A stretch of 64,000 nt of DNA from CAZPQK01 sp964588695 (GTDB lineage: Bacteria; Krumholzibacteriota; Krumholzibacteriia; WVZY01; JAKEHA01): NCBI GenBank assembly GCA_964588695.1, contig CAZPQK010000004.1, positions 248,001-312,000 on the forward strand, written 5' to 3'. Position numbers and translations under genes: made by a program. Below the pieces are notes generated by a model. That model was not told where the DNA came from, ran no database searches, and was given only the letters and a program-made list of their open reading frames with translations. Positions 1 to 8,032 of the stretch are shown piece after piece (position 1 is the first letter of the stretch; every line of letters begins with the position of its first letter).

Positions 1-30
1 CGAGACATCACTGCCCGCGAGATCGGGTAG
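1..30 (+). CDS. rnpA: 3' end of a gene, probably rnpA (RNase P protein)
   Basis: The first nine codons read RDITAREIG and end in TAG at 28-30, five bases before the yidD start. The identification rests on position: rnpA lies directly upstream of yidD in the conserved rpmH-rnpA-yidD-yidC order. The nine residues alone are not diagnostic. The gene is truncated by the window edge. Confidence 0.45.
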   Translation, partial: RDITAREIG

Positions 31-35
31 ACACC

Positions 36-302
36 ATGATCTTTCAAAGAGTGCTGATCGGTATGATCGTCGCCTATCAAAAGGCGATCAGCCCATTCCT
101 TCCCGACACCTGTCGGTTCTACCCATCTTGCTCGGAGTTTGCCAGGCAGGCACTCGCCAGCGAAGGCCTGGTCCGCGGGACCTGGCTGGCGCTGCGACGC
201 GTAGGCCGTTGTCACCCGTGGGGCTCGGCGGGCTACGACCCTGTCGAAGCGCACACCCACCACGAAACGGTATCGACGTCGGTGGAAGGGCAGGTGCCGT
301 AG
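36..302 (+). CDS. yidD: Membrane protein insertion efficiency factor YidD
   Basis: This 88-residue protein has the full YidD signature: an N-terminal amphipathic segment with YQKAISPFLP, then C-R-F-Y-P-S-C-S-E-F near residues 26-35, and RCHPWGSAGYDPV towards the end. Length is normal for the family (about 70-100). YidD is a small inner-membrane-associated protein thought to help YidC insert membrane proteins. Its stop codon TAG (300-302) abuts the yidC ATG at 303, so the two are very likely co-transcribed and translationally coupled. The start at 36 gives the canonical N-terminus. Confidence 0.95.
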   Translation: MIFQRVLIGMIVAYQKAISPFLPDTCRFYPSCSEFARQALASEGLVRGTWLALRRVGRCHPWGSAGYDPVEAHTHHETVSTSVEGQVP

Positions 303-2102
303 ATGGAACGTCGCGCAATTCTAGCGTTCGCGCTGTCGATGGTGTTGTTTCTGATCTACGACATGGTTTACTTGCAGCCGCGAACGCGCAAGCAGCGCGA
401 GCAAGCCAAGATTCAAGCCGAACAACTCGCCGACTCTCTCGCCGCTGTTGCCCGCGCTGACTCTATCCGCGCGGCGCTTAACCCCCCGCCATCGCAACTC
501 GACAACACGCCAGCGCTATCTCAAGACCCCGCACGCCCGGTGCTGGAAGGCACCACGGATGCCCCCGCGCAGCCAGAAGCAGAGCCGATCGAGATCGTCG
601 TGTCGACGGGCAAGCTCGAGTTGGTACTTTCGAGCCGCGGCGCCGAAATCATGTCGGCACAACTCCCCGACTTTGAAACCGACGGCGCGCCGGTGGAGTT
701 GTTTCCACAGATCCCCGAATGGGGCAACGGGCGGATTCTGAGCTTTGCTATTCGCGGCGACGACCGACAGCTGCGGTCGTTTAGCAATCGAGTTTTTGAC
801 GTCACTCGAAACGGCAACGCGTTGCGCAACCGACAACGAGTCGTGGTGTCGGGAGACGAGCCTGTAGAAGTGGTGTTTACCCTGGCCCTGGAAGACGGTG
901 TCCAGCTTGACCGCTACTACACGTTTTACGCCGACCGTTATGATTTTGAAACTGGCGCCCGGTTAACCACTTCGGACACGCGGATGTACGGCTGGTTGGT
1001 GTGGGGATTTGGCCCGGGAATGCAGTCCACCGAAGAAAACGTAGAAGATGACCGCCAGAACTTTAAGGTGATTGCGCGCCTGGGAGAAGAAACCGACTCG
1101 CGGCAGCCCAAGGACTTTGGAAAGACACACTCGGAGCAGCTGACGGGACAGTTGTCGTGGTTTTCGTTACGCACCAAGTATTTTACAACCGCCCTGATCC
1201 CGTTGGATGCCACTCGCAGCGAGGTTGAACTAACCGGCGACAAAGTCGGCCACCACGTTAGCGGGAACATTGGGTTGCCGGGTGTGGTTCAGGGTAGAGG
1301 CGTGCACCAGCGTCACCGCGTGTATATGGGTCCGCTGGATGTCGACCGCCTGCGCGGCTTCGATGTCGGCCTGGAGTCGATTGTCGAGATGGGCTGGAAG
1401 GTTATTCGGCCGGTGTCGAACCTGATTCTGGCGTCGATGATTTGGATGCATAAGTTCATCCCCAACTATGGCTGGGTCATCCTGATTATTTCGGTGCTCA
1501 CCAAGGTGCTGTTCTACCGACTGACGCACAAAAGCTTTAAGTCCATGAAGGACATGCAGGACCTGCAACCGCGTTTGCAGGCACTAAAGGAAAAATACAA
1601 AGACGACAAACAAAAGCAGAGCCAGGAAATGATGAAGCTCTACCGCGAAGCGGGTGTTAACCCGCTGGGTGGTTGTCTTCCGATGCTGCTGCAGATGCCG
1701 GTGTTTATTGCACTGTTTAACGTGCTGAAGTTTACCATCGAGTTGCGCGGCGCCAATTGGTTTGGGTGGATTACCGACCTCTCGCAGCAGGATGTCTTGT
1801 TCAGGCTGCCTATGGCGCTGCCGTTGTTGGGAGACGCGTTTAGCCTCATGCCGGTGCTAATGGGAGTATCGATGTTCCTGCAGACCAGGCTGGGCGGCGG
1901 AATGGGCGGCATGGGGGGCTCGGGCGGCGCTCAGCAGCTGCCGCCGGGCTTTAATGCGATGATGCCGGTTGTTTTTACGGTTCTGTTTTACAAAATGCCG
2001 TCGGGCCTTGTGCTTTACTGGCTCGTAAACACGGTGCTGTCGATTGCACAACAGTGGTACATCAACCGAGACAAAGACAGTCCGAAGCCAGCCGCGGCAT
2101 AA
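303..2102 (+). CDS. yidC: Membrane protein insertase YidC
   Basis: The 599-residue protein inserts and folds inner-membrane proteins, alone or with SecYEG. It starts with a transmembrane helix (about residues 5-20, ILAFALSMVLFLIYDMVYL). A low-complexity linker and the large periplasmic beta-supersandwich domain (about 95-350) follow, typical of Gram-negative YidC. The conserved 60KD_IMP core (about 370-590) has several membrane helices and the motif NPLGGCLPMLLQMPVFIALF. A Gly/Met-rich stretch (about 525-540, GGGMGGMGGSGG) sits in a loop of the core and is lineage-specific. The C-terminus lacks the strongly basic tail of some homologues. It lies in the yidD-yidC-jag operon. Confidence 0.97.
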   Translation: MERRAILAFALSMVLFLIYDMVYLQPRTRKQREQAKIQAEQLADSLAAVARADSIRAALNPPPSQLDNTPALSQDPARPVLEGTTDAPAQPEAEPIEIVVSTGKLELVLSSRGAEIMSAQLPDFETDGAPVELFPQIPEWGNGRILSFAIRGDDRQLRSFSNRVFDVTRNGNALRNRQRVVVSGDEPVEVVFTLALEDGVQLDRYYTFYADRYDFETGARLTTSDTRMYGWLVWGFGPGMQSTEENVEDDRQNFKVIARLGEETDSRQPKDFGKTHSEQLTGQLSWFSLRTKYFTTALIPLDATRSEVELTGDKVGHHVSGNIGLPGVVQGRGVHQRHRVYMGPLDVDRLRGFDVGLESIVEMGWKVIRPVSNLILASMIWMHKFIPNYGWVILIISVLTKVLFYRLTHKSFKSMKDMQDLQPRLQALKEKYKDDKQKQSQEMMKLYREAGVNPLGGCLPMLLQMPVFIALFNVLKFTIELRGANWFGWITDLSQQDVLFRLPMALPLLGDAFSLMPVLMGVSMFLQTRLGGGMGGMGGSGGAQQLPPGFNAMMPVVFTVLFYKMPSGLVLYWLVNTVLSIAQQWYINRDKDSPKPAAA

Positions 2103-2133
2103 GCGCCTGGCTCGACAAAGAAGGGCACCAATT

Positions 2134-2994
2134 ATGGGTGGAAACTTCGTAATCACCACCGGAAAGAACGTGGAACAAGCGCTCGAAAAAGCGTTGAAGC
2201 AGCTCAATCTCAAAAAAGACAACGTCGACATCGAGATTCTTGAAGAAACCCAGGGCGCGTTGTTTGGCCTGCTGGGTGGAAAAAGTGTGAAGATCCGGGT
2301 GTCGCGCCGCGAGCGAGGCCCGGTACCCACCAAGCCCGAGTCGCGAGGTGGCAACGACCGCCGAGGGTCTTCGCGTCGGAGCGGTGGCCGTACCGACAAT
2401 GCGCGGTCTTCGCGCGAACCACGAGGTGACAACGGCGGGCGTAGCCGGGGGCGGCGCAATGGAAGTTCGTCACCACGGACGGCGCCGGCGGGAAGCGCAG
2501 CCGTTGCAACCGAAGGGCTGGGCGCGGAAAACGTGGAACTGCTGGAGCAAATCGTTTCCGAGGTCCTTGGATACATGGGTGTCGATTACTCAGTGACCAT
2601 CGAAGAGGTTCCGGACACAACCTTTATCAATATTTCTTCGGAGGGCCTTGATGGTTTGTTGATCGGTCGTCGCGGAGAAACGCTGGCGTCGCTGCAACAC
2701 GTGGTCAACCGTATATTCACGGCCCGTACCGGACATCACAGCAAAATCACCGTCGATGTTGGTGGATACGTTCGGCGCAAGCATCGATTGTTGGTCGAAA
2801 AAGCCCGCAAAGTTGCCGAGCGCGTACGCAAGACGCAAAAGGACTACGACTTTGAACCGTTGAAGGCGGCCGACCGGCGCATCATTCACCTTGCGGTCGC
2901 CGACATCGGGGACATTACGACATACACAATTGGCGACGGTTTGCTGCGCAAGGTGGTTATCTCGCCGAAGTCGACGTCAAGCCGGGACGCTTAA
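2134..2994 (+). CDS. jag: RNA-binding protein Jag/KhpB (SpoIIIJ-associated)
   Basis: The 286-residue protein has three parts. Residues 1-55 form a Jag_N domain (EQALEKALKQLNL, then GALFGLLGGKSVKIRV). An Arg/Gly/Ser-rich disordered linker spans about 58-145. A KH domain (about 150-225; GLDGLLIGRRGETLASLQ holds the GxxG-like loop) and an R3H domain (about 225-280) follow. Jag/KhpB binds RNA and is linked to cell-envelope and division control. The frame is open further upstream to 2044 inside yidC, but ATG 2134 is preferred. It has AAGAAGG about 8 bases upstream and gives the family N-terminus. The RG-rich linker is unusually long and suggests extra RNA contacts. Confidence 0.93.
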   Translation: MGGNFVITTGKNVEQALEKALKQLNLKKDNVDIEILEETQGALFGLLGGKSVKIRVSRRERGPVPTKPESRGGNDRRGSSRRSGGRTDNARSSREPRGDNGGRSRGRRNGSSSPRTAPAGSAAVATEGLGAENVELLEQIVSEVLGYMGVDYSVTIEEVPDTTFINISSEGLDGLLIGRRGETLASLQHVVNRIFTARTGHHSKITVDVGGYVRRKHRLLVEKARKVAERVRKTQKDYDFEPLKAADRRIIHLAVADIGDITTYTIGDGLLRKVVISPKSTSSRDA

Positions 2995-3090
2995 ACGACG
3001 CAAGCCGCACAATCGATTGTGGTGAAACAGCCACGCTTAGTGATGTGCTGCGCGAATGCGGTGTGGCCGGTAGTCACGGAGTGCGATAGT

Positions 3091-3107
3091 GTTCGGCGAT
3101 GCCGAAC
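3091..3107 (+). other. Perfect 7-bp hairpin between jag and the TonB receptor gene
   Basis: GTTCGGC and GCCGAAC pair perfectly around a GAT loop. No T-run follows, so it is not a standard intrinsic terminator. It could protect the 3' end of the yidD-yidC-jag mRNA. The rest of 2995-3270 holds the promoter listed next and nothing else recognised. Confidence 0.4.
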
Positions 3108-3138
3108 GGCCGCGGAGCTTGCTAATGCATTGTAGTAC

Positions 3139-3166
3139 TTGCGGCTGCGAACTTTGCCTCTATAAT
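3139..3166 (+). promoter_or_regulatory. Sigma-70-type promoter for the TonB receptor operon
   Basis: TTGCGG (3139-3144) and a perfect TATAAT (3161-3166) are separated by 16 bases. They lie about 105 bases upstream of the receptor start. The exact -10 hexamer makes this a good candidate; no operator is evident. Confidence 0.55.
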
Positions 3167-3270
3167 TGAAAGTGTTGGCCCCGCTGCTGCAATAGCCATC
3201 ACAGGCGGTTTGCCCGCGGTCGCGCAGCGGCCCCCAAGTACGTACACCACCCCTTCCTCTTTTTTACACA

Positions 3271-5544
3271 ATGACAATCAAGCCCAGCCGCTGGATCGTC
3301 TGCGTTTTATTCATCCTTACGTGCGTCTCGGCGGTACGAAGCCACGCCGCCACGATTCGCGGAACCACTGTAGATGCCGCGACGGAAGAAGCCGTAGGTT
3401 TTGTCACGGTCCAGGTTTTTACAAAGGATGCCGCTGGCGCTGACATTAGTCGTGGTGCCATGAGCCTTGGCGATGGCAACTACGTCATGCCCAACGTGCC
3501 GCTGGGGCGCTATCTCATTCGCTTCTCGCGCATTGGCTACGCTTTACTAGAAGACAGCATCACAGTAGACACCGACGGCGACGTGTTTTATAACGCGCGA
3601 TTAACAGAGCAGGCAGTCGTTATCGACGAAGTCGTTGTCGAGGCCGACCGCATTCAACCCGATCAGCGAGTAATCCCCGGGCTTATCGACATTAAGGCAA
3701 CCGATCTGGCGTCGCTGCCGGGAATTATCGAAGGCGACCCGATCCGAAGCCTGCAACTGCTGCCCGGCGTTCAGGCTGCCTCGGACATCTCCAGCGGACT
3801 GTACGTTCGGGGCGGTGGCCCCGACCAGACGCTGGTGCTGCTGGATAACGTGACCGTGTACAATCCGACCCACGCGTTTGGGTTTTTCTCCACGTTTAAC
3901 GCGGATGCGCTGGACGATGTCAATTTGTACAAAGGTGCATATCCAGCACAATACGGCGGCCGATTGGGAAGCGTTCTTGATATTAGTAGTCGCGACGGCA
4001 ATAAGGGCAACGTCCGTGGATCTGGTGGATTAAGCACAGTTGCGGGCCGCCTGGTCTTGGAAGGCGGAGGGCCGCAGGAGACGACGTGGTTGCTTAGCGG
4101 AAGACGCACTTTTCTGGAGCCGTTGCTGGACGCGCTACGTTCGCCGGATAACGAAATCCCCGAGTACTACTTCTACGATTTTAATGGGCGCATCGATGTT
4201 CCAACCGCCGGCGGCACGTTCACACTGAGCGGATACTACGGGTGGGACGATTTATTCTTCGACCTGGACACCGATAGCAAGATTGCACTGGGTTGGGGCA
4301 ACCGCGTGGGAACAGCCGCGTACCGGCGGTTGCTAAGCGAAACCGTGCTCTGGCGAACCCGGTTGTCGGGCAGCCAGTATCGCAACCAGGCGGCGGTTGA
4401 ATTTTTTAGCACCCCGATTTCGTTTGCCAATCGGTTGCGCGACATTTCTTTAACGAGTGATCTTACGTGGACGCCAAATCGTCAGCACAAGTTGCGATTT
4501 GGCGTGGCTGGCTCGTTGTACGATTTCCGCTACGTGGAGTCCTTCAATTTGGAAACGGACGTGTCTTACGACCGATCTCCGCGCGAGGCGGCGACGTTCC
4601 TCGAAGACGAATGGACCCCAGACGATCGCACCGTTGTAAAGGCCGGTGTCCGCGCGCGATACATCAACGACGGAAAGCGTTTCCTGGTTGAGCCCCGAGG
4701 CGCGGTGAGTCGTAAGCTCGGCGATGCTTTCCGAGCAAAAGTAGGCGCCGGGATTTATCACCAGTATTTGCAGTTGGTGTCGACGGAGGGCTTTTCGGCG
4801 GCGGACTTCTATCTCCCAATCGACAAAACCGCAGACGTTCCGCGGTCGTGGCAGCTTGTCGGAGGCCTGGAGTACGAACCCACAATCGACTACAAGGTTT
4901 CTTTGGAAACCTACTACACGCAACTTGAGGATGTCGTCGAATACGACAACAACGCCCCGGTGGATGTCGGTGCGGTTACCGCAGACGATGTGTTTGTAAC
5001 CGAGGGCGAGGGTTATCAGACCGGTGTCGAGCTGTTTGTGCAAAAGCGTACGGGCGCGTTAACGGGATGGGTTGGGTATACCCTGGGTTGGACGCGCCGG
5101 CAGTTTGACTCGCTCAACGACGGTAAGGTGTTTGCTCCTAAGTACGATAGACGCAACGACGTAAACGTGGTGGCATCTTACAAGCGCGGGAAGTGGTCGT
5201 ACGGGACAACGTTTGTGTATGGATCAGGGCAAGCGTTTACACCGGCGTCGGCGCGTTACGTACTCACTAACCCCGCGACCGGAACGGTCCCCGGCGACGC
5301 CCAGCTGTTGCCGGCCGAGCGCAACTCGGCTCGACTGCTGCCCTACCATCGTATGGACGTAAGCATCAGTCGCGACGCCACGCTCTTTAGCCGCGACGTT
5401 GAATGGTTTGTGCAGGTTTTCAACGTGTACAGCCGTCGTAACGAGTGGTTCGTTCAGTACAACACCAGTGACGCCCAAGTGCAGCCCGAAGTCGTAAAGC
5501 AGCTACCCATCATTCCCAGCATAGGTATTAACTTCAGGTTCTAA
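3271..5544 (+). CDS. TonB-dependent outer-membrane receptor with carboxypeptidase-like N-domain
   Basis: The 757-residue protein starts with a signal peptide (about 1-27, ending SHA). A carboxypeptidase-regulatory-like beta-sandwich follows (about 28-110, TIRGTTVDAATEEAVGFVTV). The plug domain (about 125-230) contains GDPIRSLQLLPGVQAASDIS and YVRGGGPDQTLVLLDNVTVY, and the rest is beta-barrel. The C-terminus ends in a terminal Phe (INFRF), as expected for BAM-dependent barrels. Such receptors import large or scarce substrates using TonB energy; the substrate is not predictable here. The stop overlaps the ATG of the next lipoprotein gene by one base, so the two form one unit, the usual Bacteroidetes-type receptor plus DUF4249 pair. 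Confidence 0.9.
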   Translation: MTIKPSRWIVCVLFILTCVSAVRSHAATIRGTTVDAATEEAVGFVTVQVFTKDAAGADISRGAMSLGDGNYVMPNVPLGRYLIRFSRIGYALLEDSITVDTDGDVFYNARLTEQAVVIDEVVVEADRIQPDQRVIPGLIDIKATDLASLPGIIEGDPIRSLQLLPGVQAASDISSGLYVRGGGPDQTLVLLDNVTVYNPTHAFGFFSTFNADALDDVNLYKGAYPAQYGGRLGSVLDISSRDGNKGNVRGSGGLSTVAGRLVLEGGGPQETTWLLSGRRTFLEPLLDALRSPDNEIPEYYFYDFNGRIDVPTAGGTFTLSGYYGWDDLFFDLDTDSKIALGWGNRVGTAAYRRLLSETVLWRTRLSGSQYRNQAAVEFFSTPISFANRLRDISLTSDLTWTPNRQHKLRFGVAGSLYDFRYVESFNLETDVSYDRSPREAATFLEDEWTPDDRTVVKAGVRARYINDGKRFLVEPRGAVSRKLGDAFRAKVGAGIYHQYLQLVSTEGFSAADFYLPIDKTADVPRSWQLVGGLEYEPTIDYKVSLETYYTQLEDVVEYDNNAPVDVGAVTADDVFVTEGEGYQTGVELFVQKRTGALTGWVGYTLGWTRRQFDSLNDGKVFAPKYDRRNDVNVVASYKRGKWSYGTTFVYGSGQAFTPASARYVLTNPATGTVPGDAQLLPAERNSARLLPYHRMDVSISRDATLFSRDVEWFVQVFNVYSRRNEWFVQYNTSDAQVQPEVVKQLPIIPSIGINFRF

Positions 5545-6509
5545 TGATGAATTACACTAAGAAAATTCTTTTCGTTGTTGTTGCGTGTTTTGCTGTCGGG
5601 TTGTTGACTTCATGCTCTACCGACCGAAACCCAAACGAATTGTTTGCCCCGGAAGGTGTGGGCGTACTGGTGGTGGACGCAGTCTTGATTGTTAACCAGC
5701 CGTGGGTCGAAGTGAACATCCGGCTGTCGCGAACGGTTGCGCCCAACGACCCGCGGTTCGTGGCTCCGGTACGAAACGCGGCGGTAGTTGTGCGGGGCGA
5801 CGGAGAGACCTATGTGTTTCAGGAGTCGCCGGCCGTGCCGGGCGTGTACCGCCTGGCGAACACTACCAACGGCGACCCCAACCCCGTGGTCACACCACGC
5901 ACCCGGTTTGAGTTGGCGGTTGAGACCCTCGGCGGTGAGAGGTTGGGTGCGGTCACCAATACGCCGGAACAGTTACAAGTGACCGCGTGGCAGTTGTTGG
6001 CCGCCGACGGCGTTACCGTTCGGCGCACGCTTTCGAACTACGACAATTCGAGCGACCCGGCGGCCGAGCCGGAAAACCAGATCCGGTACCAAGACGGCTT
6101 ACTGGACGCGCGGTTCATTAGTGGGGATGCGCTAGCGATTCAAGTAGGGCTGTTTGCGTTGACCCCTGACTCCGGCCTGACGATCGACCCGGACTTTCTG
6201 GACGAGGAAGACATCGAGGATATCGTAGACGAAGCGATTTCTTCTCCGCCGCTTTCGGCGGACAACCAATTTGTGCGACTTCCCTGGGCGGCCGTGTACT
6301 ACTACGGGACGCTCGACATTGTTATATTTTCGATCGACCGAAACTGGTACGACCTGGCTCGCTCGTCGCCCGACCTGGCCGGAGACGGTGGTGCTTTCGG
6401 AGGCAATATCGGCGATGGGTTTGATACGCCGATATTCCGCGTCGACGGTGGGATTGGCTTGTTTGGGTCGGCCTCCAGAGTGGTAAACTCCATCACGATT
6501 GTTCGATAG
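5544..6509 (+). CDS. DUF4249-like outer-membrane lipoprotein, partner of the TonB receptor
   Basis: The 321-residue protein has a lipoprotein signal peptide with lipobox LLTSC near residue 24. A beta-rich domain follows with features of DUF4249: VGVLVVDAVLIVNQPWVEVNIRLSRT, a PVRNAAVVVRGDGE segment and a distal RVDGGIGLFGSAS stretch. Proteins of this family are encoded next to TonB-dependent receptors and probably cap or assist them at the outer membrane. The molecular role is unknown. The ATG overlaps the receptor TAA (TAATG); a second in-frame ATG follows at 5547. Confidence 0.75.
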   Translation: MMNYTKKILFVVVACFAVGLLTSCSTDRNPNELFAPEGVGVLVVDAVLIVNQPWVEVNIRLSRTVAPNDPRFVAPVRNAAVVVRGDGETYVFQESPAVPGVYRLANTTNGDPNPVVTPRTRFELAVETLGGERLGAVTNTPEQLQVTAWQLLAADGVTVRRTLSNYDNSSDPAAEPENQIRYQDGLLDARFISGDALAIQVGLFALTPDSGLTIDPDFLDEEDIEDIVDEAISSPPLSADNQFVRLPWAAVYYYGTLDIVIFSIDRNWYDLARSSPDLAGDGGAFGGNIGDGFDTPIFRVDGGIGLFGSASRVVNSITIVR

Positions 6510-6515
6510 CCAGCT

Positions 6516-6560
6516 CGACACATATATATAGTGTCGCGCGGGTGTCGGCTCAGACCCGCG
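6516..6560 (+). other. Two tandem hairpins between the lipoprotein gene and mnmE
   Basis: CGACAC/GTGTCG (6516-6521/6531-6536) encloses a pure alternating ATATATATA loop. Immediately after it, CGCGGGT/ACCCGCG (6537-6543/6554-6560) encloses a 10-base loop. Neither is followed by a T-run. They could mark the end of the receptor operon or form the mnmE 5' leader; the TA-rich loop could also include a -10 element. Confidence 0.45.
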
Positions 6561-6591
6561 AACCTCAACCCCCGCTCTGCCACCTTCAGTT

Positions 6592-7986
6592 ATGACGAGT
6601 CTCCATGACACAATCGCCGCTCAGTCGACCCCGCCGGGCGAGGCCGGAATCGCCGTCATTCGCTTGTCGGGCGCGGGCGCGGTAGCGCTGTTGTTAGAGG
6701 TTTTTCGCGGTGATCGCTCGGAATTGTCAACAAAAGCCCCGCCTTTTGTCCACCGGATGATGCGCCACGGCGCCCTGATTGACCCCGTGTCGATGGAGAT
6801 CGTCGACGAGGTCATGGCGGTGGTTATGTTCGCACCAGAATCTTACACGGGTGAGGACGTTGTCGAGGTGAGTTGCCACGGAAGCCAGACGATTGTCAAC
6901 CGAATCCTTAGTATTCTGTTTTCCCTCGGAGCCCGGGCAGCTGAACCCGGAGAGTTCACCAAGCGAGCCTTCTTAAACGGAAAAATGGACCTGATCCAGG
7001 CCGAAGCTGTGGCCGACCTCATCCACTCGCGGTCCGAGCTGCAGCGCCAGGCCGCCCAGCGCTGCCTGGCGGGTGGGCTGTCCGAGGAGATTGAGGGTGT
7101 GGCGCGTGATGTGATTGAGCTGCTGGGGGTCGTCGAGGCTAACATCGACTTCATCACCGAGGACATCGACGCGGTTGACTGGTCGGGCTCGATAGCACGG
7201 ATGCGGTTGCACCGGGAAACACTTGGCGGCCTATTGTCAACCGGCGTGCTGGCCAAACCGTTCCGTGAAGGCTTTCAAGTTGTTCTGGCCGGACCGACAA
7301 ACGCCGGTAAAAGTACCCTGTTCAATCGGCTTGTGGGTGAGTCGCGTGCGATCGTCACCGATATCCCGGGTACCACAAGAGACGTATTGCGTGAACACGT
7401 CATCAAAAACGGGCTTGTTTTTGTCGTTCATGATACCGCTGGTATCCGAGGGGGTGTCACGGACCAGGTTGAATCGCTGGGGATTGGTTTGGCCAACGAT
7501 GCAATTGCACACGCAGACGTCGTTTTGGTTGTAGAGGATGGCGTAGATGTTAACGGCCGCAACAAAATTGACCCTATTTTGTCATCTCTTGATCTTAGTC
7601 GAACAATACGTGTAAAAAACAAGGCGGATTTGTTGCACAAACACGGAGCGGTTGACAATGATACCCCTGGGGTAGCTCTGGTTTCAGCAAAAACAGGCGC
7701 TGGATTGCAAGAGCTTTGGAATCTTATCGTTGATCGCGTCGGTGGGGTTGACATTGCATCCGCAGCTCGCGAGCGGTACGTGTTGAACACACGACTAACG
7801 GCACTGTTGGCGCGGGCTGACGCCCTTCTCGCCGAGCTAATCCCAGCGCTCGAGTCAAGGGAGTCGCTGGAAATGCTCGCGGCGCGCACACGGGAGTTGC
7901 TGAGCGTCTTTGAGCAGGCGACCGGCCGACGCTACGAGAATGACTATCTGGACGTTATTTTTTCCCGGTTTTGCATCGGGAAATAG
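6592..7986 (+). CDS. mnmE: tRNA modification GTPase MnmE
   Basis: The 464-residue GTPase works with MnmG to install the 5-carboxymethylaminomethyl group (or its precursor) on wobble U34 of tRNAs. The N-terminal tetrahydrofolate-binding domain (about 1-120) begins DTIAAQSTPPGEAGIAVIRLSG. The G domain carries GPTNAGKST (P-loop, near residue 230), the TTRD switch, DTAGIR and NKAD. The C-terminal CIGK motif holds the conserved Cys. Length matches the family. The mnmG gene follows after 46 bases, the standard gidA-trmE neighbourhood, and an isolated DnaA box lies in that gap. Confidence 0.97.
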   Translation: MTSLHDTIAAQSTPPGEAGIAVIRLSGAGAVALLLEVFRGDRSELSTKAPPFVHRMMRHGALIDPVSMEIVDEVMAVVMFAPESYTGEDVVEVSCHGSQTIVNRILSILFSLGARAAEPGEFTKRAFLNGKMDLIQAEAVADLIHSRSELQRQAAQRCLAGGLSEEIEGVARDVIELLGVVEANIDFITEDIDAVDWSGSIARMRLHRETLGGLLSTGVLAKPFREGFQVVLAGPTNAGKSTLFNRLVGESRAIVTDIPGTTRDVLREHVIKNGLVFVVHDTAGIRGGVTDQVESLGIGLANDAIAHADVVLVVEDGVDVNGRNKIDPILSSLDLSRTIRVKNKADLLHKHGAVDNDTPGVALVSAKTGAGLQELWNLIVDRVGGVDIASAARERYVLNTRLTALLARADALLAELIPALESRESLEMLAARTRELLSVFEQATGRRYENDYLDVIFSRFCIGK

Positions 7987-8002
7987 CGGCGGGCTATTCC
8001 CT

Positions 8003-8011
8003 TTATCCACA
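8003..8011 (+). promoter_or_regulatory. Isolated perfect DnaA box between mnmE and mnmG
   Basis: TTATCCACA is an exact match to the DnaA-box consensus and sits in the 46-base mnmE-mnmG gap. A single box can regulate expression or simply occur by chance. Confidence 0.45.
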
Positions 8012-8032
8012 TTTCTATATAACATCTACCTC

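Noticed and set aside
7910..8032. Upstream extension of mnmG into mnmE
   Set aside because: It adds 41 residues unlike the family; ATG 8033 gives the canonical FAD-motif start.
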